A stretch of DNA of 64,000 bases from contig JANZNS010000006.1 in assembly GCA_025153445.1 (NCBI GenBank), positions 1-64,000 of the forward strand. Direction: 5' to 3'. Both the position numbers and the translations under genes were made by a program. Of this stretch, positions 38,710 through 47,795 are shown one piece after another. The DNA is from Marinobacter sp. BGYM27 (GTDB lineage: Bacteria > Pseudomonadota > Gammaproteobacteria > Pseudomonadales > Oleiphilaceae). Under the pieces are notes generated by a model that was not told where the DNA came from, did not search any database, and was given only the letters and a program-made list of their open reading frames with translations. Each line of letters opens with the position of its first letter. Within the stretch, counting starts at the first letter, position 1.

Positions 38710-40275
38710 ATGCGGCAGTTGTCCGAGCTGGACGCCTCGTTTCTGTATCTGGAATCCGATACTGCACCGATGCACATCGGCGGCATTTATATTTTTGACG
38801 GTGAGGGGCGAGAAGCGCCGCTGCCGTTCAGCACATTCGTCTCCTACCTGCGAAGCCGGCTGCATGTCGTGCCTTTATTCCGGGAAAAACTCCGCGAAGT
38901 GCCTTTGCGCCTGGGTCATCCCTACTGGATTGATGACGCGGATTTCAGCATTGAGCGCCACCTGGCCTACGTCAAAATGGGCGAGCGGAACGACGAGTCG
39001 AGCCTGATGGCACTGGCATCCCGCATCATGCAGGAGCCCCTGAAACGGGATCGCCCTTTGTGGCACATCACTTTTGTTGATGGCCTTCGCTCACCCGGAA
39101 AAAAAGCCGGCGATCCCGATGACGCCCTGGGTTTTGCCTTGATAGTGCGCCTGCATCACGCAGCCATAGACGCCTTCAGTGGCGAAGAAATCATGGGCAA
39201 ACTACTGGAGTACAGCCCGACACCTGATCCGATAAAGCCGCCCCAGCCCTGGCATCCTCGCCCCGCCCCTTCCGACGAGCGAGCGCTAATGCAAGTCGGT
39301 GCTAATTTCATTCGCAAGCCGTTCAGAATGGCCTCAGTTGCCGCAACGGCAATTGAAGCGACAACACTGGGCATGATCCAGAAACAAATGCGCAAACTGC
39401 CACTGCCGTTTCCGCTATTCTCCGCGCCACACAGCCCGTTTAACCGCCAGATCACCGCCAACAGGAAGATACTCGGGAGCACTCTGCCACTCTCCCGCCT
39501 GAAAGCAGTCAAGGCGAGTCTCGGTGATGTCACACTGAACGACGTGGTGCTTGGTTTATGCGCTGAGGTATTGCGCCGCTATATGGAAGAACACGGCGCT
39601 GATCTGGAGCGGCCACTGGTTGCCATGACACCGGTGTCAGTCCGCTCCAAGAGTTTGCGGCGCCCCACTGGTAACCAGATGTCCGCCATGCTGCTCAACC
39701 TGGCGACCGATGAACCTGACCCGGCCCGACGCATTCGGTTAATCCACTGGAATGCAGTGGCATCCGAGCCCTACCAGGAAGCCATTGCGGCGGATCGCCT
39801 CACCGAAATGGTGCCGTCAACGATGCTGGCACTGTCAGCGCGACTGTACAGCGAGCTCCAACTCGCTCAGCGTTATCAACCGGTGTTCAATGTTCCGATC
39901 ACCAACGTGCCTGGCCCACAGGTTCCGCTTTATCTGCAAGGCACTCGCCTGGCGCGCCAGTACAACACGGCGCCTTTATTCGACAGCATGGGCCTGGTCA
40001 TCGTTGCGGTGAGTTATGAAGGTCGGCTGACCCTTAACTTTTCGATTTGCCCGGATGTAGTCCCCGATGGCGAGCGGCTGACAGCGTTGCTTGAACCCTG
40101 CCTGCTCGACATCGAAAAAGCCGCTGCAACCCTGCCGGCAGAGTCTGCGCCGGAACAAAGCAGTAACAACCGTAACCCAACGCTGGTTAATGAGGCGCTA
40201 AATCTGGCAGAAGCTATGGTCCAGAAATCACTGCGGCGGTTCAGAAAACAGGAGAGGTCGGGTGGCGGCAGATAG
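38710..40275 (+). CDS. Wax ester synthase / diacylglycerol acyltransferase (WS/DGAT)
   Basis: This bifunctional acyltransferase family makes wax esters or triacylglycerol for storage granules. The 521-residue protein shows the family motifs in order: LSELDASFLYLE (4-15), catalytic HHAAIDAFSG with H149, H150 and D154, RPLWHITFVDGL, NDVVLGLCAEVLRRYM, TPVSVRSK and TNVPGPQVPLYLQG. The usual HHxxxDG reads HHxxxDA here (A155). Upstream GGGAG is followed by ATG at 7 bases. Such genes are common, often several per genome, in Marinobacter. Substrate choice cannot be told from sequence. Confidence 0.92.
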   Translation: MRQLSELDASFLYLESDTAPMHIGGIYIFDGEGREAPLPFSTFVSYLRSRLHVVPLFREKLREVPLRLGHPYWIDDADFSIERHLAYVKMGERNDESSLMALASRIMQEPLKRDRPLWHITFVDGLRSPGKKAGDPDDALGFALIVRLHHAAIDAFSGEEIMGKLLEYSPTPDPIKPPQPWHPRPAPSDERALMQVGANFIRKPFRMASVAATAIEATTLGMIQKQMRKLPLPFPLFSAPHSPFNRQITANRKILGSTLPLSRLKAVKASLGDVTLNDVVLGLCAEVLRRYMEEHGADLERPLVAMTPVSVRSKSLRRPTGNQMSAMLLNLATDEPDPARRIRLIHWNAVASEPYQEAIAADRLTEMVPSTMLALSARLYSELQLAQRYQPVFNVPITNVPGPQVPLYLQGTRLARQYNTAPLFDSMGLVIVAVSYEGRLTLNFSICPDVVPDGERLTALLEPCLLDIEKAAATLPAESAPEQSSNNRNPTLVNEALNLAEAMVQKSLRRFRKQERSGGGR

Positions 40276-40285
40276 CCGCCACCCG
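40259..40285. terminator. Perfect hairpin between convergent genes
   Basis: An 11-base perfect stem, CGGGTGGCGGC / GCCGCCACCCG, with a 5-base loop spans the end of the WS/DGAT gene (its stop codon lies in the loop region). It sits between this gene and the convergent lipoprotein gene. No T run follows, so it may act as an mRNA end-stabiliser or a U-less terminator for both. Confidence 0.5.
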
Positions 40286-40305
40286 GAAGGAGAGGCTAGC
40301 CGGCT

Positions 40306-41052
40306 TTACTCGAAAGCCCAGCGCAAAAAGTTTTTCTTGTCTTCGGCAGACGCCCTTTCCCACAGCACTTTGAGCCCTTCAAGCGTCGGCAATCCATTCT
40401 CGACCGGCGCTGCAGGCGCAGATGTTGCTGTAGTAGAGGAGGTTGAAGCAGGCTTTGACGCAGTCGCCGCAGCCGCTCCACCGGCTGCGGCAGCACCTGC
40501 CGTCGCTGGTGCCGAACTCAGTGTCGGAAGTTGCGGGCGCTGAGCAACATAAGGCTTGGCAACAGCAACCTGCCGCTTCTGCTCGTCAATGACTTTTGCC
40601 TCAAAATGGGCAACCTGCTGCTCCGCTTCCCGCTTGTTCTTGGGCTCCGCCACTGCAAAAGTGTACTCTTCGCCAGCTTTCACATTGATGACCACTTGCT
40701 GCGGTTCGGTCTTGACGACGTGAACCTTGGACTCGCCATTGTCCACCACCGTCTTTTTGGCCCAAATTGTTTGATGGGTAAAGACAACCGTGTTTTCTCC
40801 TGGCAGCAGTTCATAATCGAGGGCCAGATCTTCCATCAGATAGCGGCTCATTTCCTTGCCGTTTACCGAGCTCACATTGATATTGGCCGGCGCATGGAGA
40901 ATGCCGATCTGATCGGAGTCAGCAGAGGGGCCATCCCAAGTCTGCACATTTTTCAACCCACCACTGCAGCCAGCCAACCCCAGCACAACCAGTGCCAGCA
41001 TCAATACTTTGGAATACCCCTTTACTCTCAGCCCGCAATCACCTGACGACAT
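40306..41052 (-). CDS. DUF2057 family lipoprotein
   Basis: This 248-residue protein has a lipoprotein signal peptide with lipobox LAGC (C29). The N-terminal half resembles DUF2057 (YccT-like) proteins of unknown function, with ILHAPANINVSSVNGK and LLPGENTVVF. Residues 190-225 are a low-complexity Ala/Ser/Thr/Pro linker, followed by a conserved end LKVLWERASAEDKKNFLRWAF. GAGAGG lies 5 bases before the ATG. It stands alone between two convergent or divergent neighbours, so context gives no role; attachment to the outer membrane is likely. Confidence 0.8.
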   Translation of the reverse strand: MSSGDCGLRVKGYSKVLMLALVVLGLAGCSGGLKNVQTWDGPSADSDQIGILHAPANINVSSVNGKEMSRYLMEDLALDYELLPGENTVVFTHQTIWAKKTVVDNGESKVHVVKTEPQQVVINVKAGEEYTFAVAEPKNKREAEQQVAHFEAKVIDEQKRQVAVAKPYVAQRPQLPTLSSAPATAGAAAAGGAAAATASKPASTSSTTATSAPAAPVENGLPTLEGLKVLWERASAEDKKNFLRWAFE

Positions 41053-41311
41053 GAAAACCTCTCGTATTCGTGGCAGTGGCCGGCAGCCACCCTTTAGATG
41101 TGTGAATGACTCCGCATTCTGACGACTGCTTTTATCAAGCGCAAGCCAGCCAGCGGCCTCATATCAAGGTTCACCGTTCACTCCCGTCAACTATTCGTCA
41201 ATTCGCTAAGGTTTTAATTGAAATCGGTGAAATTTGAATTAAATTTGACAGAACGGCATGACAATTTACTTCCCCGAAGTCAAACCATACCTGCGGGGCA
41301 GGAGAAAGCGT

Positions 41312-41515
41312 ATGGATACCCAGATCAGAAGCGGTGAATCAGGCCCAATCCCCTTTCGCAGCAGTCGTTTTTTTTGTGTCGGCGGAAAGTGGTACTTCAC
41401 CACCCGTGAAGGTTTTGACAGCGGCCCCTTTGCCTCAAGAGAAAGAGCCGACATAGGCCTGCGGCGCTTTTTGCACGTAGCCAGCATGATTCCGATGAGC
41501 GCGGCTATGCATTAA
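41312..41515 (+). CDS. Small conserved protein, DUF6316-like
   Basis: This is a 67-residue protein without signal peptide. The core SSRFFCVGGKWYFTTREGFDSGPFASRERADIGLRRFL-type pattern (aromatic, WYF-TREG-GPF motif, then a short helix) resembles the DUF6316 family of small proteins in Pseudomonas and relatives; I recognise it from memory only. GGAGA lies 6 bases before the ATG at 41312; an in-frame ATG at 41258 is less likely. A run of eight T lies within the gene. Function is unknown. Confidence 0.65.
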   Translation: MDTQIRSGESGPIPFRSSRFFCVGGKWYFTTREGFDSGPFASRERADIGLRRFLHVASMIPMSAAMH

Positions 41516-41541
41516 ACGCTCGGCGACTACCAGACGTTATC

Positions 41542-42504
41542 TCACTCGGGAAGGTCACTGGCGAAATGATCGAACCCGGCAAACGCGGATGCGCCTGCAA
41601 CAGGGCCGTTCTCAACGGCTATGCCTTTGCCGGTACACGTCTCTCCGATGATCGTTACGCCATCCGGCAGCGTTTCGTGAATGGTCCCCCATGTTTGCGG
41701 CTCAATCGTGAAACAAAGCTCGTAGTCATCTCCACCTGTTAACCCATAGCTGACCGCCCTGTCTGCGGCAACACGCTTGAGCGCCCCGGACAAGGGCAGC
41801 TTCGCTGCATCCAGCTTGGCACCGCACCCCGACATCGCCAACACATGCCCGAGATCTGCAAGGAGCCCGTCCGAGATATCAATCATGGCAGTTACGTGGC
41901 GCCTCAGTTTCTGACCCAATGCCACGCGGGGAATCGGCCGGTGATATCGCTGAAGGACTGATTGCACATCCGTCGATGGGTCGGCGGCATCGAGCCAGTC
42001 CAGCGCAGCCCGCGCCTCACCGAGTGCGCCCGAGACCCCGATGAGCTGGCCCGGTGCGGCACCACTTCGGCGCACACCTTCGCCTTCAGGCACGATGCCA
42101 TGAACCTGTACAGTTAACGTCAGCGGTCCACGCGTGGTGTCGCCCCCTGCCAGAGCAATACCCAAAACGCGAGCAGCATCACCCAACCCTCGCCCGAAAG
42201 CACGAAGCCAGCTGTTGTCAGTTGATGGCAGCGAGATCGCCAGGGTAAAACATACCGGAGACGCTCCCATTGCGGCGAGATCGCTGACGGCAGCAGCCAG
42301 TGCGCGGTAAGCCAGATAATCGGGAGCATAATGCGGAGGGAAATGAACACCCTCAACCAGAGTGTCCACTGAAAAAACCAGCTGATGGCCTGCGGGAATC
42401 GACTGTATTGCACAGTCATCCCCGGGGCCCAAAATAACATCCGGATGCTGAAATGCTTGAGCGGCCGGCTCGAAAACCTGACGAATCAGCTCAAACTCGC
42501 GCAT
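41542..42504 (-). CDS. thiL: Thiamine-monophosphate kinase
   Basis: ThiL phosphorylates thiamine monophosphate to the active cofactor thiamine diphosphate. The 320-residue protein belongs to the PurM/AIR synthase superfamily and shows the metal/ATP residues in ILGPGDDCAI, FSVDTLVEGVHFP, GGDTTRG and MIDISDGLLADLGH. Starts at 42522 (GTG) or 42519 are possible; the family begins MREFELI, so I chose 42504. It follows nusB, the usual order, but pgpA, often the next gene, is absent here. Confidence 0.93.
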   Translation of the reverse strand: MREFELIRQVFEPAAQAFQHPDVILGPGDDCAIQSIPAGHQLVFSVDTLVEGVHFPPHYAPDYLAYRALAAAVSDLAAMGASPVCFTLAISLPSTDNSWLRAFGRGLGDAARVLGIALAGGDTTRGPLTLTVQVHGIVPEGEGVRRSGAAPGQLIGVSGALGEARAALDWLDAADPSTDVQSVLQRYHRPIPRVALGQKLRRHVTAMIDISDGLLADLGHVLAMSGCGAKLDAAKLPLSGALKRVAADRAVSYGLTGGDDYELCFTIEPQTWGTIHETLPDGVTIIGETCTGKGIAVENGPVAGASAFAGFDHFASDLPE

Positions 42505-42523
42505 CGGCCGGTCACCCATCACA

Positions 42524-43000
42524 CTACCGCGGGCGGGTTTCAGCGAGGCGCAGGCGGCGGCTTAACTTGTCCAGCACGCTGTTAACGAACTTATGACCTT
42601 CAGTTCCACCAAACCGTTTCGCCAGCTCGATCCCTTCATTGATCACGACCCGGTAAGGCACGTCAATGCGATGCTTGAGCTCATAGGCACCAATCCGGAC
42701 AATCGCCAACTCGATGGTATCCACCTCTCCCAGCGGGCGATCCAGAAACGGCTCGATCTGTTTATCGAGGTCCGCCTGCTCACGATGAACACCGCGCAAC
42801 AGATCCCGGAAATAAGCCGAATCAGTGCGTGACATGTCATTATCCACCATGAACTCGGCTTCAATGTCCGTCACCGACGACTTGGAATAGTGGCGATGGT
42901 AGAGCGCCTGCATCGCGAGTATGCGCGCTCGCCTGCGTTCGCCAGCCTTGGGTGCCGATGGCTTGCCCTCAGCTGGCGCCTGGTCCTGATCGGTCATCAT
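42524..43000 (-). CDS. nusB: Transcription antitermination factor NusB
   Basis: NusB pairs with NusE (S10) to bind boxA in rRNA leaders and prevent early termination. The 158-residue protein has a charged N-terminal extension (1-22) before the typical helical fold ([46 protein letters not shown]). Its ATG overlaps the ribH stop (ATGA), so it is translationally coupled. Its boxA target can be seen at the left end of this window. Confidence 0.95.
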   Translation of the reverse strand: MMTDQDQAPAEGKPSAPKAGERRRARILAMQALYHRHYSKSSVTDIEAEFMVDNDMSRTDSAYFRDLLRGVHREQADLDKQIEPFLDRPLGEVDTIELAIVRIGAYELKHRIDVPYRVVINEGIELAKRFGGTEGHKFVNSVLDKLSRRLRLAETRPR

Positions 43001-43473
43001 TCACCTATCTTCTTGAAGAGGCTGACCATTTCCAGCGCGGTAACGGCGGCTTCGGCCCCTTTGTTTCCGGCCTTGGTGCCCGAACGCTCGATCGCCTGCT
43101 CAATTGAATCCACAGTCAGCACACCGAAGGCAACTGGCACGTCAGTTTCAAGGCTCACCGCGCCCAGACCACTGGCTGCTTCGCCCGCAACGTACTCAAA
43201 GTGCGGGGTTCCGCCGCGAATAACGGCACCCAAAGCAATAATCGCATCATAGTGTCCGGTTTCAGCAACACGCTTGACCGCCAGCGGCATTTCATAGGCA
43301 CCGGGCACACGCACCACGGTGATGTTCGCATCTTCGATTCCGTAACGACGCAGGGTATCAATCGCGCCACTCACCAGGCTTTCGACCACAAATGCGTTAA
43401 AGCGACCAACAACCAGCGCGTAGGAGCCGCCGCATTGTGTGAAATCGCCTTCGAGAGTTTTAATATCGGCCAT
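42997..43473 (-). CDS. ribH: 6,7-dimethyl-8-ribityllumazine synthase
   Basis: RibH condenses the ribitylaminouracil intermediate with the 4-carbon butanone phosphate to give lumazine, the last intermediate before riboflavin. The 158-residue protein shows the family motifs [29 protein letters not shown] and [16 protein letters not shown]. It lies between ribBX and nusB, overlapping nusB by four bases, an arrangement conserved across gammaproteobacteria. Confidence 0.96.
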   Translation of the reverse strand: MADIKTLEGDFTQCGGSYALVVGRFNAFVVESLVSGAIDTLRRYGIEDANITVVRVPGAYEMPLAVKRVAETGHYDAIIALGAVIRGGTPHFEYVAGEAASGLGAVSLETDVPVAFGVLTVDSIEQAIERSGTKAGNKGAEAAVTALEMVSLFKKIGE

Positions 43474-43521
43474 GCCAGACTCCTGTGTCGGACCCCGCGA
43501 TAACGCGGAGCCCTGGTTAAA

Positions 43522-44634
43522 TTAGGGGTTGTAGGGAAGGTATTCGACAACTTCCAGATCAAAACCGGAAATGGCCGAGAATTTGATAGGCGCGCTCAGC
43601 AACCGCATCTGGCTAACCCCCAGATCCCGCAGAATCTGTGAGCCTGTCCCTACCGTAAAGTACACACCCGAACTTCCTTTGGTCGCCGGCTGCAAACCTT
43701 CATCAAAAAATTCGTGAATTCTGTCTTCAAGATTGTAGCTGTCTTCAGCACTGTTCAGGAGGACGACAACACCGCGCCCCACCTCAGCGACTTTCTCAAG
43801 TGCACGATGCAGCGGCCAGCTGTGAGAGCCGCTTCGTCTGGCTCCCAATAGATCCCGCATGGTATCGGTTATGTGCACTCGCACCAGGACAGGCTCACCT
43901 CCTTTGACATCACCCATCGTGAGCGTCAGGTGCGTACGCCCCTGAATGGTGTCCCGATAGGTCCGCAGTTGGAAAATGCCGTATTCGGTATCCAGATCAT
44001 ACTCTTCGACACACTCGATCGTGCGCTCGTGCAGCGTACGATAGTGAATCAGGTCAGCGATGGTTCCGATCTTCAGATCATGCTCTTCGGCAAACGCTTC
44101 GAGGTCAGGCCGACGCGCCATGGTGCCGTCTTCGTTCATGATTTCGCAGATCACCCCGGCAGGCTCGGCGCCTGCAAGCGCCGCGAGATCACAGGACGCC
44201 TCGGTATGACCGGCACGACTCAATACGCCGCCGGGATCGCTCATCAACGGGAAGATATGCCCCGGCTGCACAATGTCCGATGCTTTGGCGCCTTTCGCGA
44301 CTGCGGCCTGGACCGTGCGCGCTCTGTCAGCTGCTGAAATACCGGTGGTCACCCCTTCACGTGCCTCGATAGACAAGGTGAACTTGGTACCAAACCCAGA
44401 AGCGTTCTGGTGCACCATTAGCGGCAGAGCCAACTGTTCGCAGCGCTGACGGGTCATTGGCATGCAGATCAGACCACGACCAAAACGTGCCATGAAGTTA
44501 ATGGCCTCTGCCGTGCAGAATTCGGCGGCCATAACCAGATCGCCCTCATTCTCGCGATCCTCATCATCCATCAGGATCACCATTTTGCCCTGACGAATAT
44601 CTTCAATAATCTCTTCAATACTGTTCAGTGCCAT
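43522..44634 (-). CDS. ribBX: RibBX: DHBP synthase fused to an inactive GTP cyclohydrolase II-like domain
   Basis: The N-terminal half (about 1-200) is 3,4-dihydroxy-2-butanone 4-phosphate synthase with the Mg/substrate residues [17 protein letters not shown] and [12 protein letters not shown]. The C-terminal half keeps the fold of GTP cyclohydrolase II ([21 protein letters not shown]) but lacks the zinc cysteines and the RCDCG motif (it reads RRSGSHSW) and the EGRGIGL segment. This matches the known proteobacterial RibBX variant, where RibA activity comes from another gene. 370 residues from ATG 44634, with AAGGGTG upstream. Confidence 0.88.
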   Translation of the reverse strand: MALNSIEEIIEDIRQGKMVILMDDEDRENEGDLVMAAEFCTAEAINFMARFGRGLICMPMTRQRCEQLALPLMVHQNASGFGTKFTLSIEAREGVTTGISAADRARTVQAAVAKGAKASDIVQPGHIFPLMSDPGGVLSRAGHTEASCDLAALAGAEPAGVICEIMNEDGTMARRPDLEAFAEEHDLKIGTIADLIHYRTLHERTIECVEEYDLDTEYGIFQLRTYRDTIQGRTHLTLTMGDVKGGEPVLVRVHITDTMRDLLGARRSGSHSWPLHRALEKVAEVGRGVVVLLNSAEDSYNLEDRIHEFFDEGLQPATKGSSGVYFTVGTGSQILRDLGVSQMRLLSAPIKFSAISGFDLEVVEYLPYNP

Positions 44635-44698
44635 AGAACGTTGCACCCTTTGGTAAATTGGCCGGCAGTTAAGCTGCCTGGCCCGCATTCATCTCCGA

Positions 44699-45829
44699 TT
44701 ATTGCGGAGTGAGAATCAAACGCTGATCCTTCCCAATCTGGCGGCGATCCGTGACCTGCCATCGTTTACTATCTGCCATGCGATCGATCGCCAGCATGAC
44801 TGTCGGCATACCGCGGCTGCCGAGAAAAACCGGCGCCTGATACAACCAGAATTCATCCACTTTACCCGCAGCAACGAAAGCGCCAGCGAGCGTGGGGCCG
44901 GCTTCAACCAGCACCTCATTAATATCAGCGGCGGCCAGCATACCCAAAACGGCATCAAGACAGAGCGCGCCGTCCGTCAATGGCACGCTGCGGACATCGC
45001 CTCCCGCATCACGTAGATGCTGAGCTGCTTCTGAATCCAGCTGCTTCGGCTCACAGACAACCCACACCTTACCCGTTGCCAGTATTTTAGCGGCGGGCGG
45101 CGTTCTCAGCTGTCGATCCAGCACAACTCGCAGGGGCTGCTGGCGAGGCAAAGTTGCGGCACCCGGCGACCCCATCTGTTCGGGCCTTACGGTCAGGGAC
45201 GGATCATCTGCCAAAACCGTACCAACGCCAGTTACTATCGCGGCGCTCCTGGCTCTCAGCCGCTGCACATCCGAACGCGCTTCAGCACCGGTCACCCACT
45301 GACTCTCACCCGATGCCATTGCCGTGCGGCCATCCAGGCTGGCCGCGACTTTCACCCTCACAAAAGGCTGCCCATCGCGCATTCGCCGAAAGAACCCCGG
45401 GTTGAGCTTTTCCGCTTCACCGGCCAGCACATTGTCAGTGACGTCAATACCGGCATCGCGCAATCGCTGTAGTCCACGACCGGCCACCTCGGGGTTGGGG
45501 TCTGTCATGGCGACCACAACCCGGGCAACTCCCGCCTGCACCAATGCATCGGCGCAAGGGGGGGTACGACCGAAGTGACTACAGGGCTCCAACGTCACGT
45601 AGGCAGTAGCGCCGGCAGCCTGGGCTCCGGCCTTTGCCAGCGCGTTGACTTCCGCGTGCCCCTCCCCGGCATATTGATGCCAGCCTTCGGCGATTATCTC
45701 GCCGTTTTGGGCAATCACGCAGCCGACTCGAGGGTTGGGATGCGTCGAATAGCGCCCCCGCCAAGCCAGCTCAATGGCTTTAGCCATCATCCGGATATCC
45801 AGAGCTGCCTGCGCTTCCTCAAATGCCAC
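44699..45829 (-). CDS. ribD: Bifunctional riboflavin deaminase/reductase RibD
   Basis: RibD deaminates and then reduces the pyrimidine intermediate of riboflavin synthesis. The 376-residue protein has an N-terminal zinc deaminase (HAEVNAL; PCSHFGRTPPC) and a C-terminal NADPH reductase (VKVAASLDGRTAMASGESQWVTG). I prefer the GTG at 45829 with GAGG 8 bases upstream; a TTG at 45838 is an alternative. A G7 run lies near the zinc motif. The reading frame is followed by ribBX with no ribE between them. Confidence 0.93.
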   Translation of the reverse strand: MAFEEAQAALDIRMMAKAIELAWRGRYSTHPNPRVGCVIAQNGEIIAEGWHQYAGEGHAEVNALAKAGAQAAGATAYVTLEPCSHFGRTPPCADALVQAGVARVVVAMTDPNPEVAGRGLQRLRDAGIDVTDNVLAGEAEKLNPGFFRRMRDGQPFVRVKVAASLDGRTAMASGESQWVTGAEARSDVQRLRARSAAIVTGVGTVLADDPSLTVRPEQMGSPGAATLPRQQPLRVVLDRQLRTPPAAKILATGKVWVVCEPKQLDSEAAQHLRDAGGDVRSVPLTDGALCLDAVLGMLAAADINEVLVEAGPTLAGAFVAAGKVDEFWLYQAPVFLGSRGMPTVMLAIDRMADSKRWQVTDRRQIGKDQRLILTPQ

Positions 45830-45840
45830 GCCGACCAACC

Positions 45841-46359
45841 TCAGCCCTTGGGCTTGTCGGGCGCAGCCAGCGCATTCGCGACGTCAACGGGGTCAGCTTT
45901 GTCCCCCATGTGCACACTCAGGCGCTCAATCTCTTCCTTGAATTCGTTAATATCCTGGAAACTGCGATAAACCGATGCGAACCGAACGTAGGCGACCTTA
46001 TCGAGTTGACGCAACTCGATCATTACCTCCTCACCCAGCTCCATAGATTTAATTTCCCGCTCGCCCTTTGCACGAAGCCGGAACTTGATCCGGTTCAGCG
46101 ACGCTTCTATTTCCTCGATGCTTACCGGCCGCTTTTCCAGTGCTTTCATAATGCCTGATCGCAGCTTCTCTTCGTCGAACGGCTGACGCGTGCCATCCTG
46201 TTTGACGACTCTGGGCATCACCAGTTCAGCAGATTCGAAGGTCGTAAAACGCTCTTTGCAGGACAGACATTCACGGCGACGGCGCACCTGATCGCCCTCG
46301 GCAACCAGTCTTGAGTCGATAACCTTGGTATCCGCTTCACCGCAAAAAGGACAGTGCAT
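45841..46359 (-). CDS. nrdR: Transcriptional repressor NrdR
   Basis: NrdR represses ribonucleotide reductase genes, sensing ATP/dATP through its ATP-cone. The 172-residue protein starts [17 protein letters not shown], a zinc ribbon completed by C31 and C34 ([12 protein letters not shown]), followed by an ATP-cone domain (about 47-140). GGAG lies 8 bases before the ATG at 46359. It precedes ribD with few bases between; the nrdR-ribD order is common in Proteobacteria. Confidence 0.95.
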   Translation of the reverse strand: MHCPFCGEADTKVIDSRLVAEGDQVRRRRECLSCKERFTTFESAELVMPRVVKQDGTRQPFDEEKLRSGIMKALEKRPVSIEEIEASLNRIKFRLRAKGEREIKSMELGEEVMIELRQLDKVAYVRFASVYRSFQDINEFKEEIERLSVHMGDKADPVDVANALAAPDKPKG

Positions 46360-46424
46360 CTTGAAAGCTCCGGGAGAACGGGTGCCGGGCACCCGTCTGT
46401 TCTGGCTAAGTCCGCATCAATTAT

Positions 46425-46452
46425 TCCTGCCGACACAATAACTGTCGGCGGG
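46425..46452 (-). terminator. Hairpin after glyA
   Basis: On the minus strand CCGCCGACA pairs with TGTCGGCAGG around a 7-base loop, just past the glyA stop, followed by an A/T-rich stretch without a clear T run. It may be a weak terminator before nrdR. Confidence 0.45.
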
Positions 46453-46457
46453 AAGGA

Positions 46458-47717
46458 TCAGGAGGTCGCGTAAACCGGGAAGCGAGCGCACAGCTCTTTG
46501 ACTTGCTCACGCACCCGGGTGTTGAGCTCTTCGTTTTCCAGGTCGTCCAGAATGTCACACATCCAGGTCGCCAGATCGCGACACTCGGACTCACCGAAAC
46601 CACGCGTTGTGACAGCAGGCGTGCCAACACGCAGGCCAGAGGTTACGAAAGGTGAGCGCGGGTCATTCGGAACCGCGTTCTTGTTGACCGTAATATGGGC
46701 TTTACCCAGTGCAGCGTCCGCATCTTTGCCGGTGATGTCCTGCTTGATCAGGCTGACGAGGAACAAGTGGTTCTCCGTGCCACCGGAGACTACGTCGTAG
46801 CCCCGCTCAACAAAAACACCAGCCATGGCCTTGGCGTTCTTGACGACCTGCTGCTGATAAGCGCGGAACTCATCGCTCATGGCCTCTTTGAAACAAATAG
46901 CCTTGCCAGCAATGACGTGCATCAGTGGGCCGCCCTGGCCGCCCGGGAATACGGCAGAATTCAGCTTCTTCTGAATATCTTCGTCCGCACAGGCGAGAAT
47001 AAGGCCGCCGCGTGGACCGCGCAGGGTTTTATGGGTTGTGGTGGTCACCACGTGGGCATGAGGCATCGGGTCAGGATAAACACCTGCCGCCACCAAGCCT
47101 GCAACGTGTGCCATATCGACAAACAGGTAGGCACCCACTTTGTCGGCAATCTCGCGGAAGCGCGCGAAATCAAGATACTGTGAGTACGCCGAGAAGCCAG
47201 CCACAATCATCTTGGGCTTGTGCTCAACTGCCAGACGCTCGACATCGTCGTAGTCGATCAGTCCGGTTTCAGGATTGAGACCATACTGAACTGCGTTATA
47301 GATTTTGCCGGAGAAACTGACCGAGGCACCATGAGTCAGGTGGCCACCGTGGGCCAGGCTCATACCCAGCACCGTATCGCCGGGCTTGACTAGCGCCATG
47401 TAAACCGCGCTATTCGCCTGTGAACCGGAGTGCGGCTGAACGTTGGCATAAGCGGCGCCAAACAGTTCTTTCGCGCGGTCAATTGCCAGTGCTTCGACCA
47501 CATCAACGTGCTCACAGCCACCGTAGTAGCGCTTGCCGGGATAGCCTTCCGCATATTTGTTGGTCAGCACAGAACCCTGTGCTTCCATGACTCGCGGGCT
47601 GGTGTAGTTTTCGGACGCAATCAGCTCAATATGAGCTTCCTGGCGCTCGCTTTCGGCCTGGATGGCGTTCCAGACATCATCGTCATAGCCTGCAATTTTC
47701 ATTTCGCGAGTAAACAT
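46458..47717 (-). CDS. glyA: Serine hydroxymethyltransferase
   Basis: GlyA converts serine and tetrahydrofolate to glycine and methylene-THF and feeds one-carbon metabolism. The 419-residue protein has the PLP lysine in [16 protein letters not shown] and the start [16 protein letters not shown]. An earlier in-frame ATG at 47753 is unlikely; the chosen one has AGGGG 10 bases upstream. Its promoter lies about 50 bases upstream, so the leader is too short for a riboswitch. Confidence 0.96.
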   Translation of the reverse strand: MFTREMKIAGYDDDVWNAIQAESERQEAHIELIASENYTSPRVMEAQGSVLTNKYAEGYPGKRYYGGCEHVDVVEALAIDRAKELFGAAYANVQPHSGSQANSAVYMALVKPGDTVLGMSLAHGGHLTHGASVSFSGKIYNAVQYGLNPETGLIDYDDVERLAVEHKPKMIVAGFSAYSQYLDFARFREIADKVGAYLFVDMAHVAGLVAAGVYPDPMPHAHVVTTTTHKTLRGPRGGLILACADEDIQKKLNSAVFPGGQGGPLMHVIAGKAICFKEAMSDEFRAYQQQVVKNAKAMAGVFVERGYDVVSGGTENHLFLVSLIKQDITGKDADAALGKAHITVNKNAVPNDPRSPFVTSGLRVGTPAVTTRGFGESECRDLATWMCDILDDLENEELNTRVREQVKELCARFPVYATS

Positions 47718-47766
47718 GGATGCGCTGCCCCTGTAGTGGCTAAACAGTGTCAAATGAAGGGCCGGT

Positions 47767-47795
47767 ATTCTAGCTTAAAACAGCGGCAAAAATCA
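47767..47795 (-). promoter_or_regulatory. Likely glyA promoter
   Basis: On the minus strand, TGATTT (47795-47790), 17 bases and TAGAAT (47772-47767) lie 50 bases upstream of the glyA ATG. The -10 is good and the -35 weak, which fits an activated promoter. Confidence 0.5.

Noticed and set aside
41368..41375. T8 run in the DUF6316-like gene as a switch
   Set aside because: Eight T encode Phe-Phe with a neighbour codon; short A/T runs are common and less mutable than long G/C runs.
45558..45564. G7 run in ribD as a phase-variable tract
   Set aside because: Seven bases is short for slippage and ribD is a biosynthetic gene for which switching is not expected.
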